Shown here: piece after piece, positions 16,482-27,167 of the stretch
How the letters are laid out: every line of letters begins with the position of its first letter
Numbering within the stretch: position 1 is the stretch's first letter
NCBI RefSeq assembly: GCF_003337435.1
Contig: NZ_QPJS01000001.1
Span: 140,513 to 204,512 of the forward strand
Direction: 5' to 3'
DNA from: Schleiferia thermophila
GTDB taxonomy: Bacteria; Bacteroidota; Bacteroidia; Flavobacteriales; Schleiferiaceae
Length of the DNA: 64,000 nucleotides
The notes under the pieces: generated by a model
Databases searched by the model: none
What the model saw: the letters and a program-made list of their open reading frames with translations, nothing else
Told to the model about the DNA's origin: nothing
Translations under genes and position numbers: made by a program

Positions 16482-18980
16482 TTGATTGTTTCTGATAAAC
16501 GCCGGCCTCTGGTCATATTGGTAGTTGTTGCTTTTTGCATAGTGCAGACTTCATTCGCTCAAAATTCTGTAATCACCGGTAAGGTGGTATCTTCTGACGG
16601 TCTGCCGCTTCATATGGTTGAAATCTACTGTCGCGGATATCAGACCTATACCGACGAAAAAGGTAAATATACCCTCGAACTGCCCGCCGTCAAAAATTCT
16701 TGGGTATACTTCTACTTGCTCGGTTATCGAAAAGATAGCCTCCGTGTAGACCTTCAATCCAATAAGGCATACAACTTCCGCACTGTCCTGAGGCCCCTGT
16801 CCGAAGAGCTCGGAGAGGTGGAAATTGTAGAAGAAAAATCCAGAATCACCAATACCACCGTCATCGAGGTAAAGGCGCTCGACATGCTCGCAGGACCCGT
16901 CACCGGAGTGGAAGGCCTTATCAGGCTCTTGCCCGGCGTCACATCCCGTAATGAAATGAGCTCACAATACAACGTACGCGGAGGAAATTTTGACGAAAAC
17001 CTGGTGTATGTCAATGGTATAGAAGTTTATCGTCCCTTTTTGGTGCGCAACGGACAGCAGGAGGGCCTCAGTTTTATCAATCCAGATATGGTCGGTAACA
17101 TCGAATTCAGTGCAGGAGGTTTTGATGCACGCTACGGAGATCGGATGTCGTCAGTATTGGATATCACCTATCGCAAGCCCGAAAAATTTGGCCTCCGCTC
17201 TGAAGCCAGCTTTATGGGTGGCAGCCTTACTATAGATGCAATAGGATTGAAAAATCGATTTACAGCCCTCAGCAGCATTCGCTATCGCACCAATGAATTG
17301 TTGCTTGGCTCTTTGGATACCGATGCAGACTTCCGCCCACGTTTCACCGATGCACAGGTGTATTTGACCTATTCATTAACTGATAAACTCGAAATCAGCT
17401 ATCTGGGCAACTATTCGCGCAATATTTACAAAGTCATCCCATCCGTTAGGACTACCAATTTTGGCACCATTCAGCAGTCGCTCAGGCTTACGGTGTTTTT
17501 TGACGGCATGGAAAACTACGACTTTACAACACGCTTCTCAGCTCTGGCGGCTGATTTGCGCCCCTCCAAAAAAACTACCCTGCGCTGGGCCGTTTCCGCA
17601 TTTCAAACTACTGAACAGGAATACTTCGATATAGCAGGAGCGTACCGCCTGGCTGAGCTCGACAACAATTTGGGTTCAGACCAATTTGGCGATATCCGCT
17701 TTATCCGGGGGGTAGGAGGGTTTCAAAACTACGCACGCAATCTGCTCGATGCCATCGTAATCAATGCCCAGCATACAGGCACCTTTGTCACCTCCCGGGG
17801 CACCTGGGGTTGGGGCTTGCGCTGGCAAACCGAGGACATTATCGACCGCTACAAAGAATGGGAAACCATCGACTCTGCCGGCTACAACCTGCCCCATTTC
17901 CGTAGGCATATCTTCCGGACGGATACCCTGGGCAATGTATTCGTCGATACCGTAGAACCCACCGGGCTCTTCCTCTTCGAAAGTTTCGACTCCAGAGCAT
18001 CCGTCGTATCACAACGCTGGATGGGTTACGGTGAATACTCTGCGCGCCACAAAATCTGGGGAGGAGATCTCTACTTCACCGCTGGACTGAGGCTCCACTA
18101 CTGGACCCTCAATCAACAGATGCTCTTCATCCCAAGGACCACCCTGAAGTTCAAACCCACGGGCCCAAAAAACATCATCTACCGCCTCTCACTCGGTGCC
18201 TACCATCAGCCAGCTTTTTACCGCGAAATGCGCGACCTGCGCGGCAACGTCAATACATCCCTACGTGCTCAGGAAAGCTATCACCTGGTCACAGGCATCG
18301 ACCAGGTAGTCACTATTTGGGACCGGCCGTTTCGCATCATCACGGAATACTACTTCAAATACCTTCGAAATTTAGTAACCTACGAACTGGAAAACGTTCG
18401 CCTCCGATACTCTGCACTCAACGACGCAGATGGATTTGCCACTGGACTCGACTTCCGCATCAATGGCCAATTTGTCAAGGGAATTGAATCGTGGTTCAGT
18501 GCTTCCCTGATGACTGTACGCGAACGACTGCGCGACCAGCCAGAACTCGGCTATCTTCCCCGTCCTACCGACCAGCTCTTCAATACCAGTATTTACTTTC
18601 AGGATTACCTGCCCAAAGACCCCTCATGGCGCGTCGGACTCACCCTTAGCTTCGGTACAGGCATACCCTTTAATCCCCCGCAGTTCCCGCGCACCACGCA
18701 GACCTTCAGAATACCACCCTACCGCCGTATCGACGTCGCATTCTACAAAGTGCTCAAAGAAGAGGGCAAACCCGCACGTTACAAAGCTCTCAATACCTTG
18801 AAAGCCGCCTGGATCGGAGCCGAAGTCTTTAACCTCCTGGCCATTCGAAACACCATCAGCTATTTATGGATCAAAGACATCAATGCCGCCAATCCCGATA
18901 TTTCCACCGGCAGGCAATTTGGCGTACCCAACTACCTGACCAATCGCCTCATCAACCTGAAGGCTGTGGTCAGAATCTGA
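16482..18980 (+). CDS. TonB-dependent receptor with N-terminal carboxypeptidase-like domain
   Basis: The 832-residue outer-membrane protein has a signal peptide (about 1-26, ending SFAQ), a carboxypeptidase-regulatory-like domain (about 28-110, ITGKVVSSDGLPL..EIYCRGYQTYTDEKGKY), a plug domain (about 125-230, LIRLLPGVTSRNEMSSQYNVRGG, then GGFDARYGDRMSSVLDI) and a long beta-barrel. Such receptors import ligands using TonB energy, but no SusD partner is present, so a glycan-uptake role is not supported. The start is TTG at 16482, and an alternative start is possible. Codons are unusually C-ending compared with neighbouring genes. Confidence 0.9.
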   Translation: MIVSDKRRPLVILVVVAFCIVQTSFAQNSVITGKVVSSDGLPLHMVEIYCRGYQTYTDEKGKYTLELPAVKNSWVYFYLLGYRKDSLRVDLQSNKAYNFRTVLRPLSEELGEVEIVEEKSRITNTTVIEVKALDMLAGPVTGVEGLIRLLPGVTSRNEMSSQYNVRGGNFDENLVYVNGIEVYRPFLVRNGQQEGLSFINPDMVGNIEFSAGGFDARYGDRMSSVLDITYRKPEKFGLRSEASFMGGSLTIDAIGLKNRFTALSSIRYRTNELLLGSLDTDADFRPRFTDAQVYLTYSLTDKLEISYLGNYSRNIYKVIPSVRTTNFGTIQQSLRLTVFFDGMENYDFTTRFSALAADLRPSKKTTLRWAVSAFQTTEQEYFDIAGAYRLAELDNNLGSDQFGDIRFIRGVGGFQNYARNLLDAIVINAQHTGTFVTSRGTWGWGLRWQTEDIIDRYKEWETIDSAGYNLPHFRRHIFRTDTLGNVFVDTVEPTGLFLFESFDSRASVVSQRWMGYGEYSARHKIWGGDLYFTAGLRLHYWTLNQQMLFIPRTTLKFKPTGPKNIIYRLSLGAYHQPAFYREMRDLRGNVNTSLRAQESYHLVTGIDQVVTIWDRPFRIITEYYFKYLRNLVTYELENVRLRYSALNDADGFATGLDFRINGQFVKGIESWFSASLMTVRERLRDQPELGYLPRPTDQLFNTSIYFQDYLPKDPSWRVGLTLSFGTGIPFNPPQFPRTTQTFRIPPYRRIDVAFYKVLKEEGKPARYKALNTLKAAWIGAEVFNLLAIRNTISYLWIKDINAANPDISTGRQFGVPNYLTNRLINLKAVVRI

Positions 18981-18991
18981 TCCGTCGTTAC

Positions 18992-20701
18992 TTAGCGAAT
19001 AATCTCAGTTCGATATTCACCAATATTACCCACACCATCGGTCACCTTCACTTTTATCTCCATCTTCCGGCCGGCCGGCGGAGTTTCAAAAATATGGTAG
19101 AGCAATCCCGTTTTCCCGTCAAATTCGGCCAGCACCCATTGCCCGTTGATTTCCATACGGTAAGACTTGATGCCACTCAGGTCATCAGAGATCCGAAATC
19201 TCACCAGCGCCTGATGGCGCATATTGCCTCCAGCTGGAATGTTTTGCGGCACTATGGTAGGCACCTTCAGGTCTGCTTCTACCCAATATTTGCCAAACGA
19301 CCTGATTTTGGCAGTATACCAATCTCCTTCAAGTGTGCCAGTGACCACATTTCTTTTGTTTCCAACGGTATTCACTAACACAAACTTTGACGCATTCGGA
19401 TGACTGCCATTTACCTTCATCCGCAAAGTAGCAAACTTGTGAAACGGCACACTTTCATCCCTGAAGTGAACTTGTGCCGAAAGACTTTCTGGTTCCAAAG
19501 GTTTAACCGAGAAATTTACCCTTACCGGTCTGTAAAAAGTACCGCTCTCTGCCAGAAAGACAAAATGGTCGTCCTTGATCACAATCTCATCGTTAAAACC
19601 AAAATAACCTCTTCGTTGTTGAGGTTGCGCATTGATTGTTTCGGATACCCCCCTTGCCCAAAAAGCTAACTCAGAAACATTTCCGCTGATATCGCTTGCC
19701 ACTATCTGCACTCTCACCACACTATCGGGTGTTAAACTGATTAGACCTCTGTTTACGACTGCTGTGTACACATCAAGTCGGTTTCCGGGTAACACAAAAA
19801 GTTGATGAACATTTCTGCCACTGTTTACACGGTAGTCGTAATCGATGTGCGCGTTCAGATACCTTGTTTCGTCGAAACGTACAGCATCTGCCGAAAATTT
19901 GTAGATCAGCTCGCCATCTACATACAGCGATAGTGTGTAGACTCCAAACTTAAAGCCCGATCCATCCTTGTAGTCCACCGTCTCCACTCCCAGCCCTGCC
20001 AAAACCGGAATAGATACCGTGTCTTTTTCAAGCCTGTAAACGGAGGGAGATACTCTCCTCACGGGCAGGATCCTTCTTTGAATCTCAAGAAAATCCTCAT
20101 CCAGTTCATACACCATACATTGCAGGAATTCCGGGGGCTTGCTGTCGGGAACTTCATATCCAAAAGCCATAGGATTGATCGCCCGCTCACTCCCCTGATC
20201 CCGGATTTCAAAATGCAAATGCGGACCCGCCGATCCGCCGGTATTGCCTGACAGGGCAATTACTTCACCCTTTTTTACCCTTAGCATACCAGGTTCGGGG
20301 TACAAGTCCACTTCAAATGACTCCCTTTTGTACTGCTCTTGTCTTACATATTGTTCAATGGCGGTATTAAACCTCTGCAGGTGCGCATACACCGTCATAT
20401 ATCCATTAGGATGTTGGATGTAAAGTGCTTTTCCATAGCCATAGGCACTCACCAGTATTCTCGCCACATAGCCATCAGCAGCAGCAAACACCTTTTTGCC
20501 CTCCACTCCGCCGGTGCGCAGATCCAGGCCGGCGTGGAAGTGATTGGATCTCAATTCACCAAAATTGCCTGACAACTGAAGTGGCAACTCCAGAGGCGGT
20601 CCAAAATACTCCGGTAATTTTATTTCAGGTTGTCCGCTCAGTGAACCGACCAACCCAAAAACAGCAAAAAGCGCCACCAATCCTGTATCCCAACGAATCA
20701 T
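18992..20701 (-). CDS. M23 family metallopeptidase
   Basis: This secreted protein of about 569 residues starts at 20701 with a signal peptide (MIRWDTGLVALFAVFGLVG core). The LytM/M23 peptidase domain follows near its N-terminus: the zinc ligands lie in NHFHAGLDLR and GPHLHFEI, with the GNTGGSAG loop between. The rest (about 200-569) is beta-rich and resembles immunoglobulin-like repeats. Such enzymes cut peptidoglycan cross-links or activate amidases. An upstream ATG at 20737 is possible. It converges on the TonB receptor gene with an 11-bp gap. Confidence 0.87.
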   Translation of the reverse strand: MIRWDTGLVALFAVFGLVGSLSGQPEIKLPEYFGPPLELPLQLSGNFGELRSNHFHAGLDLRTGGVEGKKVFAAADGYVARILVSAYGYGKALYIQHPNGYMTVYAHLQRFNTAIEQYVRQEQYKRESFEVDLYPEPGMLRVKKGEVIALSGNTGGSAGPHLHFEIRDQGSERAINPMAFGYEVPDSKPPEFLQCMVYELDEDFLEIQRRILPVRRVSPSVYRLEKDTVSIPVLAGLGVETVDYKDGSGFKFGVYTLSLYVDGELIYKFSADAVRFDETRYLNAHIDYDYRVNSGRNVHQLFVLPGNRLDVYTAVVNRGLISLTPDSVVRVQIVASDISGNVSELAFWARGVSETINAQPQQRRGYFGFNDEIVIKDDHFVFLAESGTFYRPVRVNFSVKPLEPESLSAQVHFRDESVPFHKFATLRMKVNGSHPNASKFVLVNTVGNKRNVVTGTLEGDWYTAKIRSFGKYWVEADLKVPTIVPQNIPAGGNMRHQALVRFRISDDLSGIKSYRMEINGQWVLAEFDGKTGLLYHIFETPPAGRKMEIKVKVTDGVGNIGEYRTEIIR

Positions 20702-21503
20702 GCGGCTAAAATCCGTTTTTTTTACAGCAAAGCGCATACCTCGACACTTAAAATATTCACAGGCCTGTCGGATTACCTTTTTTTTAAATAATTGAAATAT
20801 GTACCCATCGCAGATTAATTCTATCCTTTTATAAGGAAGGCAATGAAAATTTAATATACCCGGTGAATCTGGCATCCGGTTTTAATATCTTAATTGAGAA
20901 ATCCGAAATTGATGATTTTTACTTTCGTCATCAGACAAAACATTTGAATAATTGGAAAGACCCTTAGACGCGCCTGAATATTTTTATCTGGTAATTTCAA
21001 TCAATTAACACAAAATCATTGAACATCAGATGATGATTGAAAGTCGCTGCATTTTGTAAGCCAATCGTTTTTTTGTGAGCTAATTTGTTATTTCATTAAA
21101 AAAATCCGGCCTACTCTGTTAGGTGAGATTCAGGAAACAGGTTTCTTTAAGGAGAATTCAATGAATTTTTTATCATATAATTCAATGTAAAAACACACTA
21201 AATTGCAGGCGAAATATTGGATATCATTTGGAAAAATTGTGTAGTATTTTTGAAGTACAAAATAAAAAAAATATCATAACAATTACTTAGTGAAGTTAAC
21301 TTCTCAGACTTTTCTAAAAGGCTAAAAATTGTTTGTTTCTTACCTGAAAATTTATAAAATTGATTTGAATTTATTTTGGACTGAATGACCTGATTTAAAA
21401 CTTGAATTTAGTAAAAAATTCATGAATTGGATTTTTTTCAAATCCTGGGCCTATTGTGATATGAATCTATTTTTTGAATTACAATAAATTACTGCGAAAA
21501 TAC
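20702..21503. other. AT-rich gene-poor stretch
   Basis: Apart from a possible N-terminal extension of the M23 gene at its left edge, about 630 bases (20876-21503) are AT-rich with no supported gene, tRNA or repeat. Together with 21903-22699 it isolates one small gene. Confidence 0.5.
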
Positions 21504-21902
21504 CTATGACTTTCTTAAGATATAGCGAGTTAAAATGATACAAGGCGAATTGTTGTTGTCCGGATGAACAGCAGTGGTCACATTTATAATTTCCCACCCT
21601 TGCTTTTGCAATTCATTCAACTTCATAGTAACGAGGTTGTCATTGCTCTTCAGGTTTTTTTCATTAATAAAATTTGCTACTGAAAACAAACCTTTCAATT
21701 CAATGGTCTCCTGATTTCCGTCGGGAAAAGTTATCAGCATGTGGGACGCTGCTCCTGTCAAGAATGATGCATACTCCACTACTGTCACTGTCATGGATTG
21801 TTTTAAATCCTGGGTGACGATCATGGATTGCCGGGAGGACTGGCCTGTTGCATACTCACTCATAATAATAGCAAAGAAGCTCAGAAGAAATATTTTTTTC
21901 AT
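21504..21902 (-). CDS. Small secreted protein with a DUF4177-like C-terminus
   Basis: About 132 residues from the ATG at 21902. A signal peptide (MKKIFLLSFFAIIMSEYATG) is followed by a Gln/Ser-rich segment and a core. The C-terminal part, MKLNELQKQGWEIINV, resembles the short DUF4177 pattern (LNELGKEGWELV). The function is unknown. It stands alone between AT-rich, gene-poor stretches and its own composition is similar, hinting at acquired or fast-evolving DNA. The DUF4177 resemblance is by eye only. Confidence 0.6.
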   Translation of the reverse strand: MKKIFLLSFFAIIMSEYATGQSSRQSMIVTQDLKQSMTVTVVEYASFLTGAASHMLITFPDGNQETIELKGLFSVANFINEKNLKSNDNLVTMKLNELQKQGWEIINVTTAVHPDNNNSPCIILTRYILRKS

Positions 21903-22699
21903 AATGGATATTTTTAATATTGTAAAATTTAAAAAAAATAACATTGCACTAAGTAAATTGAATATTAATTCTTTATTAAACAATGTGTTTCCTTGAAGTT
22001 GATAAAGTTAATAAGACAAACCAATAAACTTTTATCTTCAATTTCGGAGATATACTTTGGCACAATCACTTGCATAAAATTTAATATGAGCTGTATCGTA
22101 ACACATGTTGAGTATGTTGTACAAAAGATTTTCGGTGTCAATCACTGTGTTATTGGCAGCTTTTTGTTACATGGTAGCAATTGGTTTAAATCAGTTTGAG
22201 TACTTGCCTCGCATTGCCAATAGTCTGGTAGATTCTTCCCTATCAAGATTGGTGATTTTTTTTAACCATTCAATGATGAAGTAGCTTTTGATCAGTATAG
22301 ATTTTTTTTCCGGGATTATACTACTTTCTCCAATTCCGAATTCCTTGCACATTGAATAGATTTTTATCTTTTAAAAGTTGCCTGAAGGGAGATAGCAAAA
22401 CGAATTTACTTACTCCATTCCGTTAAAAAACTGTTTTTCATCGGATGACTTAGTTTTCAGTTTGAAAGTAATCCCACGCCGTTCTACGTTCAATGGCTGA
22501 TGCTATTAAACTCCTGTTTTTATTAAAATTTTTTATTTTCTGAAGTTTTATCAACGCTCTGCGATATTTTTCAAATAGATTTTATTTGGCTTTTATAAAT
22601 CAACGGAAATGCAATCATCAAAAAGAGTTTGAATGCAGTAAGTTCAACTGCATCCAAATGCTTACTATCATTGCACAGCCGTTTCAAATCTTCAGGCCG
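21903..22699. other. AT-rich gene-poor stretch
   Basis: About 800 bases between divergent genes. I see no gene. A sigma-54-like pattern at 22057-22073 has the wrong internal spacing and was rejected. The last 114 bases could encode an N-terminal extension of the carboxylase gene but look noncoding. Confidence 0.5.
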
Positions 22700-24241
22700 A
22701 TGAAAGAAAGCTTCAAAAAACTGCTGGACCTTAAAGACGAAGCCCTGAAGGGCGGGGGAGAAGACCGCATTAAAGCCCAGCACGAAAAAGGCAAACTCAC
22801 CGCCCGTGAGCGGATCGACTTGCTGCTCGACCCGGGCAGCTTTCAAGAACTGGGGATGCTCGTCAAGCACAGAAGCAAAAATTTCGGCCTTGATAAGCAG
22901 GTATTCCTTGGCGATGGAGTTGTGACCGGCTATGGCACGATCAATGGCCGTTTGGTATATGTCTTTGCGCAGGACTTTACAGTGCTTGGAGGCTCGCTGG
23001 CTGAGGCACATGCCGAAAAAATCTGTAAGATCATGGACCATGCCATGAAAAACGGAGCCCCCGTAATCGGGCTCAACGATTCGGGCGGTGCCCGCATTCA
23101 GGAGGGCGTAGTCTCCCTGGCCGGATATGCCGATATTTTCTATCGAAATACCTTGGCCAGTGGAGTGATACCCCAGATTTCAGTCATCATGGGTCCGTGT
23201 GCAGGCGGGGCAGTCTATTCGCCCGCTCTTACCGATTTTGTGGTGATGGTCGAAGGCACCTCCTACATGTTTGTCACCGGACCAAATGTGGTAAAAACAG
23301 TAACCCACGAAGAAGTCACCTCCGAAGAATTAGGTGGCGCAAGCGTGCACAGCACCAAAAGCGGGGTTGCCCATCTTACCTATCCCAATGAAATAGCCAC
23401 CATAGAAGGTATACGCACATTGCTCTCGTACATTCCTCAAAATTGTGAAGAAAATCCACCTTCATTGCTCTATACCCCCGGCGACGAATCCAGACCTGCT
23501 CTCGACGACATAATTCCCGACAATCCCAACCTGCCTTACGACATGAAAGAGATCATTCAGCAGGTAGTCGACCCGGATTCGTTTTTTGAAATACACCGCG
23601 ACTTTGCGGAAAACATTGTCGTCGGCTTTGCCAGGCTTGCCGGTCGTTCCATCGGTGTGGTGGCCAATAATCCGGCATTTCTGGCCGGTGTCCTCGACAT
23701 TAAAGCCTCTCAAAAGGGCGCCAGGTTTGTCCGGTTTTGCGATTCATTCAACATTCCTCTGCTTGTGTTTGAGGATGTACCCGGATTTTTGCCGGGCACC
23801 GACCAGGAGTGGAACGGTATCATCACCTCAGGCGCCAAGTTGCTCTATGCTTTCTGTGAAGCTACCGTACCGCGTATCACAGTGATCACCCGCAAAGCCT
23901 ACGGTGGAGCTTACGATGTGATGAATTCCAAACACATCGGTGCAGATCTCAACTTTGCCTGGCCTACAGCCGAAATCGCCGTAATGGGGGCTAAAGGTGC
24001 GGCTGAAATCATTTTCAAGAAAGAAATCGCAGCCGCTGAAGACAAAGACAAAAAGCTCAAAGAAATGGAAGCCGAATACGCCCGAATGTTTGCCAATCCC
24101 TACAGGGCAGCTGCCAGAGGTTTTGTAGACGACGTCATCCTGCCTCGCCAAACCAGAGAGGTGCTCATCCGTGGATTTGAAATGCTTAAAAACAAAGCCG
24201 TATCTCTTCCCAGAAAAAAACACGGCAATATTCCTCTCTGA
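22700..24241 (+). CDS. Acyl-CoA carboxylase carboxyltransferase (beta) subunit, propionyl-CoA carboxylase type
   Basis: About 513 residues from the ATG at 22700 ([12 protein letters not shown]). This subunit transfers carboxyl from biotin to acyl-CoA in propionyl-CoA or methylmalonyl-CoA enzymes. The crotonase-like halves are clear: GGARIQEGV and [12 protein letters not shown] in the first, [20 protein letters not shown] and the [12 protein letters not shown] region in the second. The C-terminus KKHGNIPL is typical of the family. No biotin carboxylase or biotin carrier gene is adjacent, so partner subunits must lie elsewhere. Substrate choice cannot be read with certainty. Confidence 0.93.
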   Translation: MKESFKKLLDLKDEALKGGGEDRIKAQHEKGKLTARERIDLLLDPGSFQELGMLVKHRSKNFGLDKQVFLGDGVVTGYGTINGRLVYVFAQDFTVLGGSLAEAHAEKICKIMDHAMKNGAPVIGLNDSGGARIQEGVVSLAGYADIFYRNTLASGVIPQISVIMGPCAGGAVYSPALTDFVVMVEGTSYMFVTGPNVVKTVTHEEVTSEELGGASVHSTKSGVAHLTYPNEIATIEGIRTLLSYIPQNCEENPPSLLYTPGDESRPALDDIIPDNPNLPYDMKEIIQQVVDPDSFFEIHRDFAENIVVGFARLAGRSIGVVANNPAFLAGVLDIKASQKGARFVRFCDSFNIPLLVFEDVPGFLPGTDQEWNGIITSGAKLLYAFCEATVPRITVITRKAYGGAYDVMNSKHIGADLNFAWPTAEIAVMGAKGAAEIIFKKEIAAAEDKDKKLKEMEAEYARMFANPYRAAARGFVDDVILPRQTREVLIRGFEMLKNKAVSLPRKKHGNIPL

Positions 24242-25075
24242 CACCCAATGATTCATCCGAATGGATCGGATGGAAATTTTATGTGAATGTTCCTAAAAGC
24301 AGTTGTCTTATGGCTTAGTTTTTTAACCAACAAATGCCTAAATCTTAATGTTGATTTTAAAAACCGGAAATAGCTGTTACACTGGCAAGGAATCTGATTT
24401 TAACTTTTTTTGCTAAAAATTGACATGCAGTTTCGATTGTGTCCTTGTCATATGTAGAGTAAATACAATTTAATTTTACAATTCAAAAGTACAAACTTTT
24501 ATTGCGTTTTAAGATTGAAAAGCATCGGTAAATCGAAGCATTGAACCAATGATAAAATAACAATGAAAGATAAATGAAAATTACCAACTATTGTATAAAA
24601 ATTTAACTCCGGTAACCTTTAAACAACTGAAGTGCAGGTTGCGTAAGGAATTTAAAATATCTCACCTGAAATCGAATTTGAAAAATAAACCATCGAATCA
24701 CTGAAAAACAGCATCCCTGTTGTTCTTTCTTAGATTACCAAATTCTGACACCTGAATTGTTTAATAAATTTATGGTATTTAATTTAATTCCGTCTGTGAT
24801 TTCTTACCAAGTCCGGTGTAAAAAGAGGGAAATCTTCCTGGCTAATGAATACATGTGAAACAATGCTTTATTCAGCAAATATTCAAATTGATTGGATGGG
24901 TATTATATATGGTATAAAAAGCTGTAAACGGTCGGAAAAAATTCTACTATCAATAAATCATATTACGGCTCATAAAAGTACAGAATGCAATAAATTAAAT
25001 ATTGCAGTTTAAAACTTTCTAATTGGGGATATGAACAATCAAACAGTTAAACCAGCAAAAGGCATAGTAGATAGA
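24242..25075. other. AT-rich intergenic stretch between convergent genes
   Basis: About 830 bases without a supported gene. A short inverted repeat (24254-24260 with 24266-24272) just after the carboxylase stop, followed by an A/T-rich tract, might help terminate transcription. The rest shows nothing I recognise. Confidence 0.5.
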
Positions 25076-26074
25076 TCACAACTCGATTCCTTGCTTATTG
25101 CCTTTTATATACATTTCCCAACCGTTTCGAGCCATTCCATAGCCATAGCCCACCATCATCACCAGTGTGGTTATTATGGTGAGAAAGCCGATTCTGACGC
25201 TTTCATTGGTCATGGTGGAAAAAATCATGACCAAACTCAGATACAAGAGATACAGCATCAACGGTAACTCGGTAAAAGGCAAAAGCAGCAAAGACATCAG
25301 TAACCCGATGCTGAATACCAGTGGAAACAGATGTGTAATCTTCAGATTACCGGGATGGCGTTGGTTGAGCAGCAGCCTGGCAGCCCCAAACCGGTATACT
25401 TGTCTGAAAAATTTTTTTAAGGTCGTCCTTCGCTTGTGGTATACACCTGCCTCTGGAATGTACGCCACTTTATACCCTGCTTTAAGTAAACGTATGCTCA
25501 GCTCTATGTCTTCTGCACATAAAAAATCAGAATATCCTCCCACATCGTCAAAGGCTTTCTTGCGCACACCCATATTAAATCCTCGGGGTAGGTAGGTTGT
25601 TACAGATCTTCTGCCACCGCGAATGCCTCCGGTCGTCAGAAAGGAAGTCATGGAGTAATTAATGGCTTTTTGAAGCGGTGTAAATCCCTCTGCGGCCAGG
25701 TCCGGTCCACCAAACACATCGGTATCCGGATGTTTTTCGAGAAAAGAAACTACCTGACTCAGGTATTTATCTGGAATGATGCAGTCCGAATCCAGGAAAA
25801 TCAGGTAATCTCCCCTGGCTGCTGCAGCAGCAGCATTACGTGCGGGGCTCACGGCTATATGCTCGGTGTAAAGTATGGTCAGTGGATATACTCCGTTGTT
25901 TAGAAATCGACTGATGACTGGCCTGAGTGTGTCACCTGGGGTACCATCGCTCACAATCACTTCAAACTGCTGATACTCCTGCTTGAGCAGACTTTCCAAA
26001 AATTCCACCACTTCATCAGGTCTGCCAAATGTCGGGGTGATAAGACTGAAATAAATTGGTTTACTTGAATTCAT
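25076..26074 (-). CDS. Family 2 glycosyltransferase with C-terminal membrane segments
   Basis: The 332 residues start with a GT-A fold: SLITPTFGRPDEV at the N-terminus, VSDG near 43, the LDSDC metal-binding motif near 95, and the acceptor-side motif CAEDIELSIRLLKAG near 185. After about residue 245, three hydrophobic helices suggest membrane anchoring. It likely adds a sugar from a nucleotide donor to a lipid or surface polymer; donor and acceptor are unknown. Its start overlaps the end of the upstream glycosyltransferase gene by 14 bases, so the two form a coupled pair. Confidence 0.9.
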   Translation of the reverse strand: MNSSKPIYFSLITPTFGRPDEVVEFLESLLKQEYQQFEVIVSDGTPGDTLRPVISRFLNNGVYPLTILYTEHIAVSPARNAAAAAARGDYLIFLDSDCIIPDKYLSQVVSFLEKHPDTDVFGGPDLAAEGFTPLQKAINYSMTSFLTTGGIRGGRRSVTTYLPRGFNMGVRKKAFDDVGGYSDFLCAEDIELSIRLLKAGYKVAYIPEAGVYHKRRTTLKKFFRQVYRFGAARLLLNQRHPGNLKITHLFPLVFSIGLLMSLLLLPFTELPLMLYLLYLSLVMIFSTMTNESVRIGFLTIITTLVMMVGYGYGMARNGWEMYIKGNKQGIEL

Positions 26075-27062
26075 TGACTTTTGACTGGTCTAGATTGGCG
26101 GTGCGCTCGATCACAGAAGCATCAAATTTTCGTGGGTTGTTTCGAATGATCAACTCAGCCAGAAATCCAGCCAGAAACAACAAAGTCCCCAAAATCATGG
26201 AGGTCAGAGAGATGTAAAACCACGGATTATCGGCTACAAGCATTGCTGGGACTCCCTGTCGCAAAGAATATAATTTTGAAATGCCAATATATAAAGCGGC
26301 AAAAAAGCCAAACACAAACATCAGGGTGCCCAGCAATCCAAAAAAATGCATGGGCCTTTTGCTGAATCGACTGACAAAAGCCAGCGTTACCAGGTCGAGA
26401 AACCCATTGATAAATCGCTCCCAACCAAATTTTGTCGAGCCGTATTTGCGTGGTCTGTGAATCACTGTTTTTTCACCAATCTTGGTAAATCCTGCACTTT
26501 TGGCCAATACAGGTATGTAGCGGTGCAATTCTCCATATACTTCTATGTGTTTAACCACTTCCAGCCGATATGCTTTCAAACCGCAATTGAAGTCATGGAG
26601 CCGGATACCCGACATTTTTCGGGTGGCGTAATTAAAGAGTTTGGTAGGGATGGTTTTTGACAAGGGATCGTAGCGCTTCTTTTTCCAGCCCGATACCAGG
26701 TCGTATCCTTCCTGAGTGATCATCCGGTAGAGTGCCGGAATTTCATCCGGACTGTCCTGCAGGTCAGCATCCATGGTAACAACCACCCGCCCGGTAGCAG
26801 CCCTGAATCCGGCGTTCAGCGCTGCTGACTTACCCTGATTTCTTCGGAATGAAATTCCTTTCACCTCAGGATATCTTTCTGCCAGACTCGAGATGACGGT
26901 CCAGGATCGGTCGGTGCTGCCATCGTCCACCATGATGACTTCCGCGGTAATACCTTCGGAGTCGCAGACCCTTTTGATCCATTCAAACAATTCGACCAGA
27001 GATTCTTCCTCGTTGTACAGAGGTATGACCACACTGATGTCAGGTGTATACGAGCTTTTCAA
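26061..27062 (-). CDS. Family 2 glycosyltransferase, polyprenyl-phosphate sugar synthase type
   Basis: The GT-A domain (SVVIPLYNEEESL, MVDDGSTDRSW, TMDADLQDSPDEIP, DFNCGLKAY) followed by two C-terminal membrane helices resembles dolichol-/undecaprenyl-phosphate mannosyl or glucosyl synthases (DPM1/GtrB/ArnC group). These charge a lipid carrier for later glycan transfer. The start is uncertain: no ATG lies near the conserved beginning. I use TTG at 27062, which gives MKSSYTPDISVV, and an upstream TTG at 27155 would add 31 residues. It is coupled to the glycosyltransferase at 25076. Confidence 0.88.
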   Translation of the reverse strand: MKSSYTPDISVVIPLYNEEESLVELFEWIKRVCDSEGITAEVIMVDDGSTDRSWTVISSLAERYPEVKGISFRRNQGKSAALNAGFRAATGRVVVTMDADLQDSPDEIPALYRMITQEGYDLVSGWKKKRYDPLSKTIPTKLFNYATRKMSGIRLHDFNCGLKAYRLEVVKHIEVYGELHRYIPVLAKSAGFTKIGEKTVIHRPRKYGSTKFGWERFINGFLDLVTLAFVSRFSKRPMHFFGLLGTLMFVFGFFAALYIGISKLYSLRQGVPAMLVADNPWFYISLTSMILGTLLFLAGFLAELIIRNNPRKFDASVIERTANLDQSKVNEFK

Positions 27063-27167
27063 GCGGAGTATTGATTTGCGCTCAAATATCCGATGTTTGG
27101 GGCAAATAAAGACAGAACATTCCTCTTTAGTGCCATGCCAGATCCCAAAAAGCAAAAAATCCTTGAC

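Noticed and set aside
22057-22073. A sigma-54-like TGGCAC...TTGCA pattern
   Set aside because: The gap between the GG and GC elements is eleven bases rather than ten, and no gene starts sensibly downstream.
25031-25267. A 78-residue plus-strand frame near the glycosyltransferase end
   Set aside because: It overlaps the real glycosyltransferase gene on the other strand and its composition (His-rich tail) looks like a shadow.
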